Source: JBLXBZ01 sp048265185
GTDB lineage: Bacteria > Pseudomonadota > Alphaproteobacteria > Rhizobiales > Stappiaceae
Reading direction: 5' to 3'
NCBI GenBank assembly: GCA_048265185.1
Contig: JBLXBZ010000002.1
Coordinates: forward strand, 124,001-188,000
Length of the DNA stretch: 64,000 nt
Part shown: positions 50,438 to 59,683 of the stretch, piece by piece
Layout of the letters: each line of letters starts with the position of its first letter
How positions within the stretch are numbered: position 1 is the first letter of the stretch
Program-made: the position numbers and the translations under genes
The notes under the pieces: model-generated
Told to the model about the DNA's origin: nothing
The model's input: the letters and a program-made list of their open reading frames with translations, nothing else
The model's database searches: none

Positions 50438-51886
50438 TTACCCGAATTTGGCGAGGAATTTGACAATCTGGCGTATGAGCGGTTTTGTCGGGGTGTCCTT
50501 GTAATAGGAAATGGCTGTGCGGCGGACTATCTCGCTTAAAGTGGGGTAAGGGGATACAAAGCCGGCGAGGTCGCGCATTTTCATGTTTTTCGATAACGCC
50601 AGCGACAGTAGGTTCAGGATTTCATCGGCGTTGGCGCCGACGATATCGGCCCCCAAAAGCCTCCCCCCCTTGCCGACTACGAGTTTGAGATGGCCGGTGG
50701 TCGCGCGCTCCGCGCGGGCGCGATCATTATCGTGATATTCGCCGCGCAATATTTTAACCGCCGTTCCGTAGCGGGCGCGCGCTTGCTCTTCGCTCAGTCC
50801 AATATGGCCGATTTTGGGTTCTGTGTAGGTGACCCATGGAATGATTCGCCTGTTCTCCCTGACGGGCAAACGGAACAGAGCTGAACGTATGACGAGGCCC
50901 GCGTGATAGCCCGCTACATGTGTGAATTGCAGACCTCCGGCCACGTCGCCGATGGCGTAAATCCTGCGGTTGCTCGTGCGCATGCCTCCGTCGACCGTGA
51001 TTCCCTGTTTGCCGTGCTCGACGTTGGCTGCGGAAAGACCTAACCCGGCGGTGTTGGCTTTGCGGCCGGTCGCCAGCAAGATATGCGAGCCCGTCAAGAC
51101 GCGTTCGCCGTCTGGCGAAGCGTCTTTGGAAGTGACGTTGACCTCCACCAAGGCGGAGGCATTGGCGGCTGGGGTGACGGATTTCACCGCGGTTTTCTCC
51201 AGAAGCGTCACGCCTTCGGCGCGAAGCCTTTGGCGGATAATTTCCACCGCTTCGGGATCGTCCTTGGCCAGAATTTCTCCCGCTTCTACGACAGTCACCT
51301 CTGCCCCTAGGCGGCGTTGCGCCTGCGCCATTTCAAGGCCGATTGGTCCGCCGCCAATGATGATCAGATGTTCGGGGCGGGTTTCAAGGTCAAAGAGCGT
51401 TTCATTGGTGAGGTAACTAACCGAATCGAGACCGGGTATCGGTGGGGTTGCGGGGGAGGATCCGGTGGCGATGACGAAACGTCGAGCTTTGACGATAACG
51501 TCGCCGGCTTCAAGCGTGTCCGGGGCGATGAAGACGCCCGAGGCTTGTAAGACACGCACGCCAAGGCTTTCAAAACGCTCGACGGAATCATGAGGGGCTA
51601 TGCCTGAGATCACTGCGTGAATGTGATCATGCATTTTTTTATAATCGACATCCGGCGTCTGAAAATAAACGCCGAACGGAGCGGATATATCTGCGCTGTG
51701 ACTGTGTTTCGCGGCGGCGATCAGGGCTTTGGATGGAACGCAGCCATAGTTCAGACAGTCGCCGCCCATCTTGCTTTGTTCAACGAGCGTGACGGAGACG
51801 CCAAAGGCGGCGGCGGCGGCGGCGACGCTCAAACCGCCGGAGCCTGCGCCGATGACGCAAATGTCAGGGGTTAAAATTTCGCTCAT
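50438..51886 (-). CDS. class I pyridine nucleotide-disulfide oxidoreductase (LpdA/MerA-like)
   Basis: The 482-residue flavoprotein has the FAD motif CVIGAGSGGLSVAAAAAAFG and redox-active Cys44 and Cys49 in GGDCLNYGCVPSK. An NAD-binding motif IIIGGGPIGLEMAQAQRRLG and the FAD ATG-GD block YAIGDVAGGLQFTHVAGYHA are also present. In dihydrolipoamide dehydrogenase and glutathione reductase the C-terminal motif is HxHPTxxE; here it reads SPYPTLSE, so the catalytic His is missing. It is therefore probably not a true lipoamide dehydrogenase. It is downstream of a TVP38 gene, an association known for this subgroup. Confidence 0.9.
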   Translation of the reverse strand: MSEILTPDICVIGAGSGGLSVAAAAAAFGVSVTLVEQSKMGGDCLNYGCVPSKALIAAAKHSHSADISAPFGVYFQTPDVDYKKMHDHIHAVISGIAPHDSVERFESLGVRVLQASGVFIAPDTLEAGDVIVKARRFVIATGSSPATPPIPGLDSVSYLTNETLFDLETRPEHLIIIGGGPIGLEMAQAQRRLGAEVTVVEAGEILAKDDPEAVEIIRQRLRAEGVTLLEKTAVKSVTPAANASALVEVNVTSKDASPDGERVLTGSHILLATGRKANTAGLGLSAANVEHGKQGITVDGGMRTSNRRIYAIGDVAGGLQFTHVAGYHAGLVIRSALFRLPVRENRRIIPWVTYTEPKIGHIGLSEEQARARYGTAVKILRGEYHDNDRARAERATTGHLKLVVGKGGRLLGADIVGANADEILNLLSLALSKNMKMRDLAGFVSPYPTLSEIVRRTAISYYKDTPTKPLIRQIVKFLAKFG

Positions 51887-51926
51887 GGGAATCTCCGGGG
51901 TTGGTGATGATGAATGAGGCGGCGCG

Positions 51927-52757
51927 TTAGTCTGGGTTTTTATTCGTGCGGCGCATTTTTTTCGCCGCTATGGGGAGTAGTGAAACAAGACCGAGGACGA
52001 TCATCGCGATGATGACTTGCGGGGTGATCAAGGCGGAAAGTTCAATCTCGCAACTGCCTGCTGCGGCGCAGCCGGGGTTTGCGGCTTCTTGGGCCGCGAC
52101 AATGCTGTCCAGTCCGGCGCCAAGAAAGGAATAGGCGTAGGTGCCGGGAAGAATGCCGATAAAGGTGGCCAGAGCGTAAGGGGAAAGTCGCATCTGAAAC
52201 AGCGCCGGCGCGATATTGATTAACCAGAAGGGAAAGATGGGCGTGAGCCGCAGAAAGAGAAGATAGTTGAAAGCGTCTTCGCGGAAACCGTCCGCCATCC
52301 GCGACATGAAGGGGCCGGCGCGGGCGGATAAAAAGGCGCCAAGGGAGGAGCGGGCGGCTAGAAAAACCGCAATTGCACCCACGGTGGCCGCCAGGGCGGT
52401 CAGTCCGCCGCCATAAAACCAGCCGAAAAGAAACCCGCCAACGATGGTCATGAGCGAGGCGCCGGGAAAGGATAGAGCGACGGCGAGCGCGTAAAGACCC
52501 ACATAGGCGCCAACGCCAAGAAGTAAGTGACTTTCGATAAAATGCTGTAAATTCGCCCGTTCTTGAATAAGAACGGAAAGCGAAAGATAGCGGTGCCAGC
52601 CTTGAGCGAGAGCGAAGGCCAAACCGGCCACCAGTATAAGAAGCGGCAGCCAGGCGCGAAGGCGCTGGCGCGCTGATTCTTGTTTGCGCCGGGGGGCGTC
52701 CGGCGTCTTTGCACGACCCAGGCCGTCATCTACAGGCGTTTCAGAGCTTTTCTTCAT
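51927..52757 (-). CDS. TVP38/TMEM64 (DedA-like) family membrane protein
   Basis: The 276-residue protein has a soluble N-terminus and about six helices with the SNARE-associated/VTT domain: GASLMTIVGGFLFGWFYGGG, then FLLFLRLTPIFPFWLINIAP and FIGILPGTYAYSFLGAGL. The protein ends in a basic tail. DedA/TVP38 proteins handle membrane lipids or act as proton-dependent carriers; the exact role is open. It precedes the LpdA-like gene by 40 bp on the same strand, probably as one transcript. Confidence 0.9.
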   Translation of the reverse strand: MKKSSETPVDDGLGRAKTPDAPRRKQESARQRLRAWLPLLILVAGLAFALAQGWHRYLSLSVLIQERANLQHFIESHLLLGVGAYVGLYALAVALSFPGASLMTIVGGFLFGWFYGGGLTALAATVGAIAVFLAARSSLGAFLSARAGPFMSRMADGFREDAFNYLLFLRLTPIFPFWLINIAPALFQMRLSPYALATFIGILPGTYAYSFLGAGLDSIVAAQEAANPGCAAAGSCEIELSALITPQVIIAMIVLGLVSLLPIAAKKMRRTNKNPD

Positions 52758-53062
52758 TTTATCCCTGCAGCGTTTGCGTTTGTTTGATACTTATCGGTTT
52801 CGCGAGGCGCTGAAAGGGGCAATCGCTTCATGTCACCCATATGTGATTGAGACGTTACCGTGGTGAAGGAGCTTGCATGCGTATTTTGGCGGGAAAAACA
52901 CTCCAGTCGTTGACTTCTCGCTGACACGCTCGTATAAGCGCGCACGACCGGACATGCGGTCCGACAGGCTTTTATTGAGCCACGTGATTTATTCGCGCTC
53001 GGACGCTTTCCTACAAACCAGTTTCGAACATCAGGGCCGCGCTATCGCGCGTGGAGAAAACA
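52758..53062. promoter_or_regulatory. leader region upstream of rpmH
   Basis: No gene is supported in these 305 bases. They carry the divergent promoters of TVP38 and rpmH. A 75-codon open frame that runs into rpmH is not convincing. Confidence 0.55.
52910..52938 (+). promoter_or_regulatory. sigma-70 promoter of rpmH-rnpA-yidC
   Basis: TTGACT (52910-52915) and TATAAG (52933-52938) are separated by exactly 17 bases. This near-consensus pair lies about 125 bases before rpmH, as expected for a strongly expressed ribosomal protein gene. Confidence 0.75.
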
Positions 53063-53197
53063 ATGAAGCGTACGTATCAACCGAGCCGTCTCGTCCGTAA
53101 GCGCCGTCACGGGTTCCGCTCGCGCATGGAAACCAAAAGCGGTCGCGACGTGATCGCGCGTCGTCGCGCAAAAGGCCGTAAGCGGCTTAGCGCCTGA
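53063..53197 (+). CDS. rpmH: 50S ribosomal protein L34
   Basis: The 44-residue protein is MKRTYQPSRLVRKRRHGFRS, continuing with RMETKSGRD and ending GRKRLSA, the standard alphaproteobacterial L34. It is very basic and sits near the peptide exit side of the 50S subunit. GTGGAGAAAA precedes the ATG. It is followed after eleven bases by rnpA, the universal rpmH-rnpA pair. Confidence 0.98.
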   Translation: MKRTYQPSRLVRKRRHGFRSRMETKSGRDVIARRRAKGRKRLSA

Positions 53198-53208
53198 TCC
53201 CGCGGATC

Positions 53209-53643
53209 ATGACGTTGGCGAGAAACGCCTCTTCTATCGTGGCGGGCGACACGCCGACGTCGACATTGCCGACTATAAAAAAGCGCTCCGACTTTCTCGC
53301 CGCCGCCAAAGGTGGCCGGAAATCTCGGCGCGCTTTTGTTATGTTGGCGTTGGAGCGCAGTGACGAAGACGCATCGCGTGAAGCCCGCGTCGGCTATACT
53401 GTGTCCAAAAAGAACGGCAACTCAGTCGTTCGCAGCCGGATTAAACGGCGTCTGCGGGCGGCGGTGACCGCAGCCTCTAAACATGCTAGAGCGAAGACGG
53501 ATTATGTGCTGATCGCGCGCCGTGAGGCGTTGCGGTTGGATTTTTCCGAGCTGACAAGCGATATCGCTCATTGTCTGGCGACGACGAAAGGGTCAGCGCA
53601 GCCTGGCGACTTGAAGCGCCGCCGCATTTCTAAGAAACGTTGA
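53209..53643 (+). CDS. rnpA: ribonuclease P protein component
   Basis: The 144-residue basic protein helps the RNase P RNA trim the 5' end of tRNA precursors. The core has TIKKRSDFLAAAKGGRKSRR, GYTVSKKNGNSVVRSRIKRR (the RNR-type motif) and DYVLIARREALRLDF. An N-terminal extension of about 20 residues and a basic tail are longer than in E. coli. It overlaps no gene and lies between rpmH and yidC. Confidence 0.95.
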   Translation: MTLARNASSIVAGDTPTSTLPTIKKRSDFLAAAKGGRKSRRAFVMLALERSDEDASREARVGYTVSKKNGNSVVRSRIKRRLRAAVTAASKHARAKTDYVLIARREALRLDFSELTSDIAHCLATTKGSAQPGDLKRRRISKKR

Positions 53644-53690
53644 AAAGAATCGATATCCGATACTTTCAGGAACACGGGTGACACGGACTG

Positions 53691-55532
53691 ATGGCCGACA
53701 ACCGGAACACCATCCTCGCAATTGTTTTATCTTTGGCTGTGCTCTTGGGCTGGCAATTCTTTATAGCTCAGCCGCAGATTGAAGAGCAGCGGCGCCAGCA
53801 AGCCGCTGAACAGGCCGCCCAATCTGCGAACGTGCAGAATGGCGCGAACGGGAGCGCAAGCGCTCCTTCGTCGCCAACGGCCGGTTCGGGGGGGGCGAGC
53901 GCGCCTTCCGCTGGAGCCGCCGCCGCGACGGCCATGACGCGTGAAGCTGCGATTGGCGCTTCACCTCGGGTGGCGATCGACAATGCGAAGGTCTCTGGCT
54001 CTGTGAATCTCAAGGGCGGTCGGATCGATGATCTGCGCCTGAAGGATTATCACGAGACCGTTGATCCTGAGAGCCCGACGATTATTCTGTTTTCGCCAAA
54101 GGGCGCGCCTGCTCCTTATTACGCCGATTATGGCTGGGTTGGCGATCCGGGGGCGAACATCAAGCTTCCCACCAGCGATACGCTGTGGCAGGCGCCTGAA
54201 GGCGTGACGTTAACCAGCGACACTCCTTTGACGTTGAGCTGGGATAATGGCGAGGGATTAACGTTCAAGCGGACGATTTCGCTGGACGAAAACTATATGT
54301 TCGACGTTTCTCAGTCGGTTGAGAACAACGGCGAAGAAGCGGTGACGCTTTATCCATATGGTTTGATCGTGCGTCACGGCACGCCGGAGACTGCCGGTTT
54401 CTTCATCTTGCATGAAGGCATGATTGGCGTTCTTGGCGAGGAAGGCCTTCAGGAAATCGACTATGACACGCTGCAAGACGACGGCGACGTTCGTCCGGCG
54501 AAAGTGGACCAGGGATGGCTTGGCATAACGGATAAATACTGGGCCGCCACCTTGATCCCGACGCCGGGAGAAGAGTTTCAGCCGCGGTTTTCCTATATCA
54601 AGGCGGCGGATAATTTTCAGACGGATTTTCTGGGCGGAGCGGTTCAGATTCCTGCGAAAGGAACGGGTGAAACCACTTCCAACCTTTTCGCTGGCGCCAA
54701 GCAAACAAGTTTGATCGACGGTTATGAAGAAGCGCTCGGCATAAAGCAGTTTGAGCTTCTCATCGACTGGGGTTGGTTCTATTTCCTGACGAAGCCGATG
54801 TTTTTCGCAATCGATTGGCTTTATCATCTGGTTGGCAACTTTGGCGTCGCGATCTTGTTGATCACAGTTATCGTGAAGGCGATCTTCTATCCATTGGCCA
54901 ATAAATCTTACGTCTCCATGAGTAAGATGAAGCTGGTCCAACCGCAGATGGCCGAGTTGCGAGAGCGCTATAAGGACGATAGGGCCAAGCAGCAACAAGG
55001 GTTGATGGAGCTTTACAAGAAAGAGAAGATCAATCCGTTGGCTGGGTGTTTGCCGGTGGTGATCCAGATTCCGGTGTTCTTTTCGCTCTATAAGGTTTTG
55101 TTCGTCACCATTGAAATGCGCCATGCGCCGTTCTTTGGTTGGATTCAGGATCTGTCCGCGCCTGACCCGACGACAATTTTCAACTTGTTTGGCTTGATTC
55201 CATGGGATCCGCCGCAAATGTTGATGCTCGGCGTTTGGCCGCTGATCATGGGCCTGACCATGTTCATTCAGATGAAGATGAACCCTGCGCCGCCCGATCC
55301 GACCCAACAGATGATTTTCACCTGGATGCCGGTCATGTTCACCTTCATGTTGGCCTCGTTCCCCGCAGGCTTGGTGATTTATTGGGCTTGGAACAACACG
55401 CTCTCGGTCACGCAGCAGTATATCATCATGCGCCGGCAAGGCGTGAACGTCGAACTCTGGGATAATCTGAAGTCCACCTTCTCGCGAAAGAAGAAGGCGG
55501 GGGGCGACAGTCCTGCGGATGACGCTAAATAA
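53691..55532 (+). CDS. yidC: membrane protein insertase YidC
   Basis: The 613-residue inner-membrane insertase has an N-terminal helix (residues 8-25), an Ala/Ser/Gly-rich linker, and a large periplasmic beta domain (about 75-355) with DGYEEALGIKQFELLIDWGW at its end. The conserved five-helix core is marked by NFGVAILLITVIVKAIFYPL, NPLAGCLPVVIQIPVFFSLY and LASFPAGLVIYWAWNNTLS. It inserts membrane proteins with or without SecYEG. In many relatives engB follows; here a strong terminator ends the operon. Confidence 0.97.
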   Translation: MADNRNTILAIVLSLAVLLGWQFFIAQPQIEEQRRQQAAEQAAQSANVQNGANGSASAPSSPTAGSGGASAPSAGAAAATAMTREAAIGASPRVAIDNAKVSGSVNLKGGRIDDLRLKDYHETVDPESPTIILFSPKGAPAPYYADYGWVGDPGANIKLPTSDTLWQAPEGVTLTSDTPLTLSWDNGEGLTFKRTISLDENYMFDVSQSVENNGEEAVTLYPYGLIVRHGTPETAGFFILHEGMIGVLGEEGLQEIDYDTLQDDGDVRPAKVDQGWLGITDKYWAATLIPTPGEEFQPRFSYIKAADNFQTDFLGGAVQIPAKGTGETTSNLFAGAKQTSLIDGYEEALGIKQFELLIDWGWFYFLTKPMFFAIDWLYHLVGNFGVAILLITVIVKAIFYPLANKSYVSMSKMKLVQPQMAELRERYKDDRAKQQQGLMELYKKEKINPLAGCLPVVIQIPVFFSLYKVLFVTIEMRHAPFFGWIQDLSAPDPTTIFNLFGLIPWDPPQMLMLGVWPLIMGLTMFIQMKMNPAPPDPTQQMIFTWMPVMFTFMLASFPAGLVIYWAWNNTLSVTQQYIIMRRQGVNVELWDNLKSTFSRKKKAGGDSPADDAK

Positions 55533-55557
55533 GGTCTTCATGAAGACGTGACAATGC

Positions 55558-55596
55558 AAAAAGGCGGCGCTGGAGTGATCCGGCGCCGCCTTTTTT
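55558..55596 (+). terminator. rho-independent terminator after yidC
   Basis: AAAAAGGCGGCGC pairs with GCGCCGCCTTTTT around an 11-15-nt loop, ending in a run of six T. It lies 25 bases after the yidC stop. The A-tract on the left arm lets it work from both sides, for the TRAP operon that ends at 55681 as well. Confidence 0.9.
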
Positions 55597-55680
55597 CATG
55601 CGGTCATTGATGGTTTTGTTATCGATGGGGCCGTCGTTTGTTTCAGCCGCGGGCGAAGCGTGGATACGCCTGGTGATTGA

Positions 55681-56976
55681 CTACCTTTGATAGCCGAACA
55701 TCTCCGGCAACCAGAGCACCACGTCGGGCACAAGGGTTATCACCAGTAGCGCGCCGATCAGAACGCCGATGAAGGGCCATATTTCACGAATAATGTCCCG
55801 CAAGGGAATTCCTGTGACGCCATTAATGACGAACAGCAAAATGCCATAGGGCGGGGTCACCAGACCGATCATGATATTGACGGTGATCATCACGCCGAAA
55901 TGAACCGGGTCGACGCCTAAAGCGTTGACGGAGGGCATAAACAGGGGAACGGCGATCAGAAGCAGGGTGGTGGCGTCGAACAGACATCCCAGCAGCAGGA
56001 ACAGGACGTTCAGCAGCAACAGGAAAACGATGGGGGATACGTCGACGCCCGCCAATTGCTCGGCGACCAGACCGGGGATATTTTCGCTTGCAACGAGATA
56101 GTTGAACACAAGCGCGGCGGCGATGATCAGCCCGACGATCGACGTGGAGCGCGCCGCGTCTAGCACCAGAGAAAAGAAAGCCCGTAAGCTCATGGCCCGA
56201 TAAAACACGGTGCTGAGTATCAAGGCGTAGGCGGCGGCTACGGCGGCGGCTTCCGTGGGCGTGGTGGCCCCGCCATAAATGCCCGCCAGAAGAATGACCG
56301 GCATCAGAAGCGCGGGGAACGCGCGCAATGTGATTCCGGGGACTTTTTGTAAGGGGACGGCTTCGTCAGCGGGAAAGTTGCGCCGGTGGGCCGACCACGT
56401 ATTATAGGCCATCAAAACGCCGGCCAGCAGTAAGCCGGGCATAATGCCGCCCAGAAAGAGATAGCCGATCGAGGTGTCTGAAACCAATGCATAGAGAATC
56501 ATTGGAATCGAGGGAGGGATGATCGGGCCAATGACGCTGGAGGCTGCGGTGAGGGCGGCCGCATAACCGGGAGGATAACGACCTTCCTTGCGCATCATGT
56601 CGATGATGATGCGGCCAATGCCTGCGGCGTCGGCGATGGCTGAGCCGGACATGCCGGAGAATATCAGGCTAGCGACCACATTGACCTGAGCGAGGCCGCC
56701 GCGAAACCGGCCAACCACCGCAATGCAAAACGCCAGCAATCGATCTGAGACCGTGCCGGCGTTCATGAAGTTGGCGGCGAGAATGAACAGGGGAACGGCT
56801 AAAAGAACGAAGCTGCCGAACAGACCGTTTAGGCTCTGCTCCGCTACGAGGCCTACGTCCTGTCCTGACGTGAAGAGGTAAAGCACCGCCGAAGCGATCA
56901 TGGCGAAGGCTATGGGGGCGCCGAGCGCGGCGATGACCGCGAAAACGCCTAAGGCGAATAAAAATGAAATGCTCAT
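55681..56976 (-). CDS. TRAP transporter large permease (DctM), second system
   Basis: The 431-residue protein has the usual DctM helices and blocks: GSFVLLAVPLFILAANFMNA, FSGMSGSAIADAAGIGRIII, ASSVIGPIIPPSIPMILYAL and GCLFDATTLLLIAVPLFMP. It is the sodium-coupled permease subunit for a substrate bound by the protein encoded at 57498. Its start overlaps the dctQ stop by four bases. It is more typical of sialic-acid/sugar-acid-type TRAP systems than the first TRAP set, but the ligand is not evident. Confidence 0.95.
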   Translation of the reverse strand: MSISFLFALGVFAVIAALGAPIAFAMIASAVLYLFTSGQDVGLVAEQSLNGLFGSFVLLAVPLFILAANFMNAGTVSDRLLAFCIAVVGRFRGGLAQVNVVASLIFSGMSGSAIADAAGIGRIIIDMMRKEGRYPPGYAAALTAASSVIGPIIPPSIPMILYALVSDTSIGYLFLGGIMPGLLLAGVLMAYNTWSAHRRNFPADEAVPLQKVPGITLRAFPALLMPVILLAGIYGGATTPTEAAAVAAAYALILSTVFYRAMSLRAFFSLVLDAARSTSIVGLIIAAALVFNYLVASENIPGLVAEQLAGVDVSPIVFLLLLNVLFLLLGCLFDATTLLLIAVPLFMPSVNALGVDPVHFGVMITVNIMIGLVTPPYGILLFVINGVTGIPLRDIIREIWPFIGVLIGALLVITLVPDVVLWLPEMFGYQR

Positions 56977-57488
56977 GGAGAGGGGTCCACCTCCGGCGGG
57001 TCCTGATCTCCGGTCTCATGGCGCCAGTTCGGGCCGCAGAGCCGTTTGAGCGTCAGGATGGCGCGCACGCCCACCGCGATAACAAAGATGACGAAAATCG
57101 AATACACGAGGTCAAAGCGAATGCGCGTGACCGGCGTGGTGTCGATCTTCATGAAGGTTACATAGTCGATCACCGCTGGCAGAGAGGCGATGAAGGCCGC
57201 TCCGATGAGGCCGACGCCAATGAACGCCATGATCCGACGTTTGGGCGGAGAGACCGCGTCGTACACCATGGTGAAGGCGACGTGATCACGCTCTTTTAAC
57301 AAAAAGGCGGCGGTCCAGAATACAGTCCAAATGTAGAGAATGACGCAGGCTTCAACTGTCCAGCCGAGCGGTTCGTTAAGGATATAGCGGCTGAAGACCT
57401 GTAACAGAAAGGCTCCGAACATGGCGGTCAAGAAGATGACCGCCATGAACTCGGCGCCTCGTCGTAAATTCAGGACGAGACTTTGCAT
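56973..57488 (-). CDS. TRAP transporter small permease (DctQ), second system
   Basis: The 171-residue protein has four helices and the DctQ pattern LQVFSRYILNEPLGWTVEAC, followed by KERDHVAFTMVYDAVSPPKR. The C-terminus is Pro/Asp-rich. It forms the permease with the DctM protein encoded directly downstream, and follows the binding-protein gene after nine bases. Confidence 0.93.
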   Translation of the reverse strand: MQSLVLNLRRGAEFMAVIFLTAMFGAFLLQVFSRYILNEPLGWTVEACVILYIWTVFWTAAFLLKERDHVAFTMVYDAVSPPKRRIMAFIGVGLIGAAFIASLPAVIDYVTFMKIDTTPVTRIRFDLVYSIFVIFVIAVGVRAILTLKRLCGPNWRHETGDQDPPEVDPSP

Positions 57489-57497
57489 GACGTGCGC

Positions 57498-58487
57498 TTA
57501 CTTAACTGCGTTTATGCGTTCGACAATGCCTTTTGGCCAGTCTTTTGCGAATTTGGAGTCAAGGTACATTTTCTGCACATGCTCACGAAAGGCGTCGCGA
57601 TTTGGCTCATAAACCTTGAGGCCTTCACCTTCGAAGAATTTCACCAGTTCGGCTTCATCCTTGATTCGGTTCTCATTGTTGTAGGCGGTGGCCGCTTGAG
57701 CCGCTTTGATCGCCGCCGCTTTTTGAGCGTCGGAGAGCTTGTCCCAAGTCTTGCCGGACATGGAGAGGAAAATGGCGTCAACCAAATGCGAAGTCAGGAC
57801 GATCTGATCCGTCACTTCGTAGAATTTAGCGGCCTTATCCGTTGGAAGCGGATTATCCTGCCCGTCGATCGCTCCGGTCTGAAGGCCGGTGTAGACTTCG
57901 CCGAAAGCCATTGGGGTGGGGTTGGCGCCAAGCGCTTCGCCGAGGAACTGCCAAGCGTCGGAGCCAGGCATTCTTAGTTTTATGCCTTCAAGGTCCGCAG
58001 GGACCATGATTTTCTTGTCGCCGCGAAGGTCGAGCTGGCGCGTTCCAAGATAGCCGACATCCAAAATCTGGATGTTCATGTCGTCTGCGACCATCTTGTA
58101 AAACTCTTTACCGATATCGCCGCGAAACACTTTTTGCTGATGTTCTGGGTCGCGAATGAGATAACCGGCGGTGAAGACGGACCATGCGGGAATCTGTTTG
58201 GCGATATCCTGGGCGGAGATCATCGCCATGTCGAGATTGCCGCGCTGCATGGCGGCCGGTTCCGTTCCCTGTTTGAACAACGTGGCGTTCATGTGGATTT
58301 CCACGTCGAATTCGCCTGGTAGCTCTTTTTCAAGCGTGTCCTTGAAGACCGTCAGCATCTTGCCGTGCCAGTCGGACTCGACGGCGGGCGTAGAGATGCG
58401 AAGTTTAACCGGGTCAGCATGGGCTGCGGAAAATGGCAGCGCCAAAGCGGCGGCGGCGGCCAAAAAGAGACGTCGGTTGAAGATCAT
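57498..58487 (-). CDS. TRAP transporter substrate-binding protein (DctP), second system
   Basis: The 329-residue protein has a Sec signal (MIFNRRLFLAAAAALALPFS, cleaved after AHA) and the DctP domain. Visible blocks are EPAAMQRGNLDMAMISAQDI, LEGIKLRMPGSDAWQFLGEA and MAFGEVYTGLQTGAIDGQDN, whose Arg and Asn are the usual carboxylate-binding residues. The ligand is probably an organic or sugar acid. ATG 58487 has a strong GGGAGGAA site; the frame is open to 58565. It is divergent from the DapA-family lyase. Confidence 0.94.
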   Translation of the reverse strand: MIFNRRLFLAAAAALALPFSAAHADPVKLRISTPAVESDWHGKMLTVFKDTLEKELPGEFDVEIHMNATLFKQGTEPAAMQRGNLDMAMISAQDIAKQIPAWSVFTAGYLIRDPEHQQKVFRGDIGKEFYKMVADDMNIQILDVGYLGTRQLDLRGDKKIMVPADLEGIKLRMPGSDAWQFLGEALGANPTPMAFGEVYTGLQTGAIDGQDNPLPTDKAAKFYEVTDQIVLTSHLVDAIFLSMSGKTWDKLSDAQKAAAIKAAQAATAYNNENRIKDEAELVKFFEGEGLKVYEPNRDAFREHVQKMYLDSKFAKDWPKGIVERINAVK

Positions 58488-58763
58488 GGAAGTTCCTCCC
58501 CAAAAAATAACGATTAGCCGGAAGTGATTCGGTGAAGAAAACAACGTTTCCGAGGGAGTTCCCAAGGACGCTGTTTCTCATTCTCAGCATAGACGATTTT
58601 TGAAATTCGTCACCGGCCATCAAAGCATAGGGGAATTTCATTTGCAACAGACTGACATGTTAGTATAGGTGTTAGTTATTCACGAGATCGTCACGCTTTG
58701 CTGACCGCCTCATGGTCATGTGATCAAGCGTCCCAATCTCTCCGCCCAACACCGGAGCCAATC

Positions 58764-59627
58764 ATGTTCGGAATATCAGCCGCTTTGACGGTCCCTTTCA
58801 CGCCCGACTTCTCCATTGATCTGGAACGCATGGAGCGTCATGCGAAAACGGTTTTGCAGGAAGGCTGCGCGTCCGTGACCTTGTTTGGCACGACGGGAGA
58901 GGGCCCTTCAATTGGAATGCGTCAACGGTTGGACGCGCTTGCTTGCCTGGTGAAGGCTGGGGTTCCTGCGGGGCAAATTGTTTTGGGACTTCATGGCAAT
59001 GCGGTGGATGAGGTCATTGCCCAAATTCTTGAGGCGGAGGCGCTTGGCGTTAACCGGTTTTTGTTGCCGCCTGCTGGTTATTTCAAGGGCGTGAGCGATG
59101 AGGGGTTGTTCGCCTGGTTTGAAAAAATTCTTAATGGCGTGCGTCATAAGCCGGTTGAAGTAATCGTTTATCATATCCCCCAGGTGGTTGGCGTTGGTCT
59201 GTCCATTGATCTTGTTCGCCGGTTAAAAACCGCGTTTCCAGCGCAAATTCTGGGCGTGAAAGATTCGTCCGGCGTGTGGGAAAACAGCAAGGCTTTGCTT
59301 GAGTTGGAGGGGCTTCAGATTCTTATTGGCGACGAACGCCAACTGGCGCGGGCGGCGGCGCTTGGCGCGTCGGGCAGCATCAGTGGTCTGGCGAATCTCA
59401 TTCCTGCCGTTCTGGATAAAATGTTGCGGCTGGGCGAAAGCGATTCGGCGGTGAATGAATTGGTCGAGGCTGTCGTCGCCTTACCGGTGACGCCTGCGGT
59501 GAAAGCTCTGGTGTCCGTTAAATATCAAGACAGTGAGTGGCGCCGCGCCGCGCCGCCCTTGGAGGCTTTGGAAGAGGGTGAGTTTGCGAAATTGACGAAT
59601 TTCTATCAAAATCGGTTCTCTAACTGA
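58764..59627 (+). CDS. dihydrodipicolinate-synthase-family lyase (DapA-like)
   Basis: The 287-residue TIM-barrel protein is of the DapA/NanA/KDG aldolase superfamily. It starts MFGISAALTVPFTPDFSIDL, has the active-site loop LFGTTGEGPSIGMRQR, and a Tyr in VIVYHIPQVVGVGL. The Schiff-base Lys is in ILGVKDSSGVWENSKA. The context (TRAP transporter, GntR regulator) points to splitting or dehydrating a transported sugar acid or keto acid rather than lysine synthesis. ATG 58764 was chosen; the longer frame from 58698 is not family-like. Confidence 0.9.
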   Translation: MFGISAALTVPFTPDFSIDLERMERHAKTVLQEGCASVTLFGTTGEGPSIGMRQRLDALACLVKAGVPAGQIVLGLHGNAVDEVIAQILEAEALGVNRFLLPPAGYFKGVSDEGLFAWFEKILNGVRHKPVEVIVYHIPQVVGVGLSIDLVRRLKTAFPAQILGVKDSSGVWENSKALLELEGLQILIGDERQLARAAALGASGSISGLANLIPAVLDKMLRLGESDSAVNELVEAVVALPVTPAVKALVSVKYQDSEWRRAAPPLEALEEGEFAKLTNFYQNRFSN

Positions 59628-59683
59628 TTTCGTCGTCTGGCCTGGTTGATCTCCAAGCAAGCTAATACCCGCAGGATGGTTCC

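Noticed and set aside
52873..53100. 75-codon plus-strand frame before rpmH
   Set aside because: It overlaps the rpmH promoter and start in another frame, with no homology that I recognise.
52758..53208. Replication origin near rpmH-rnpA
   Set aside because: In some bacteria rpmH lies next to dnaA and oriC, but no dnaA gene or cluster of DnaA boxes is visible here.
54258..55559. 433-codon minus-strand frame across yidC
   Set aside because: It is a shadow of yidC; the product has His/Arg-rich composition and no recognisable domain.
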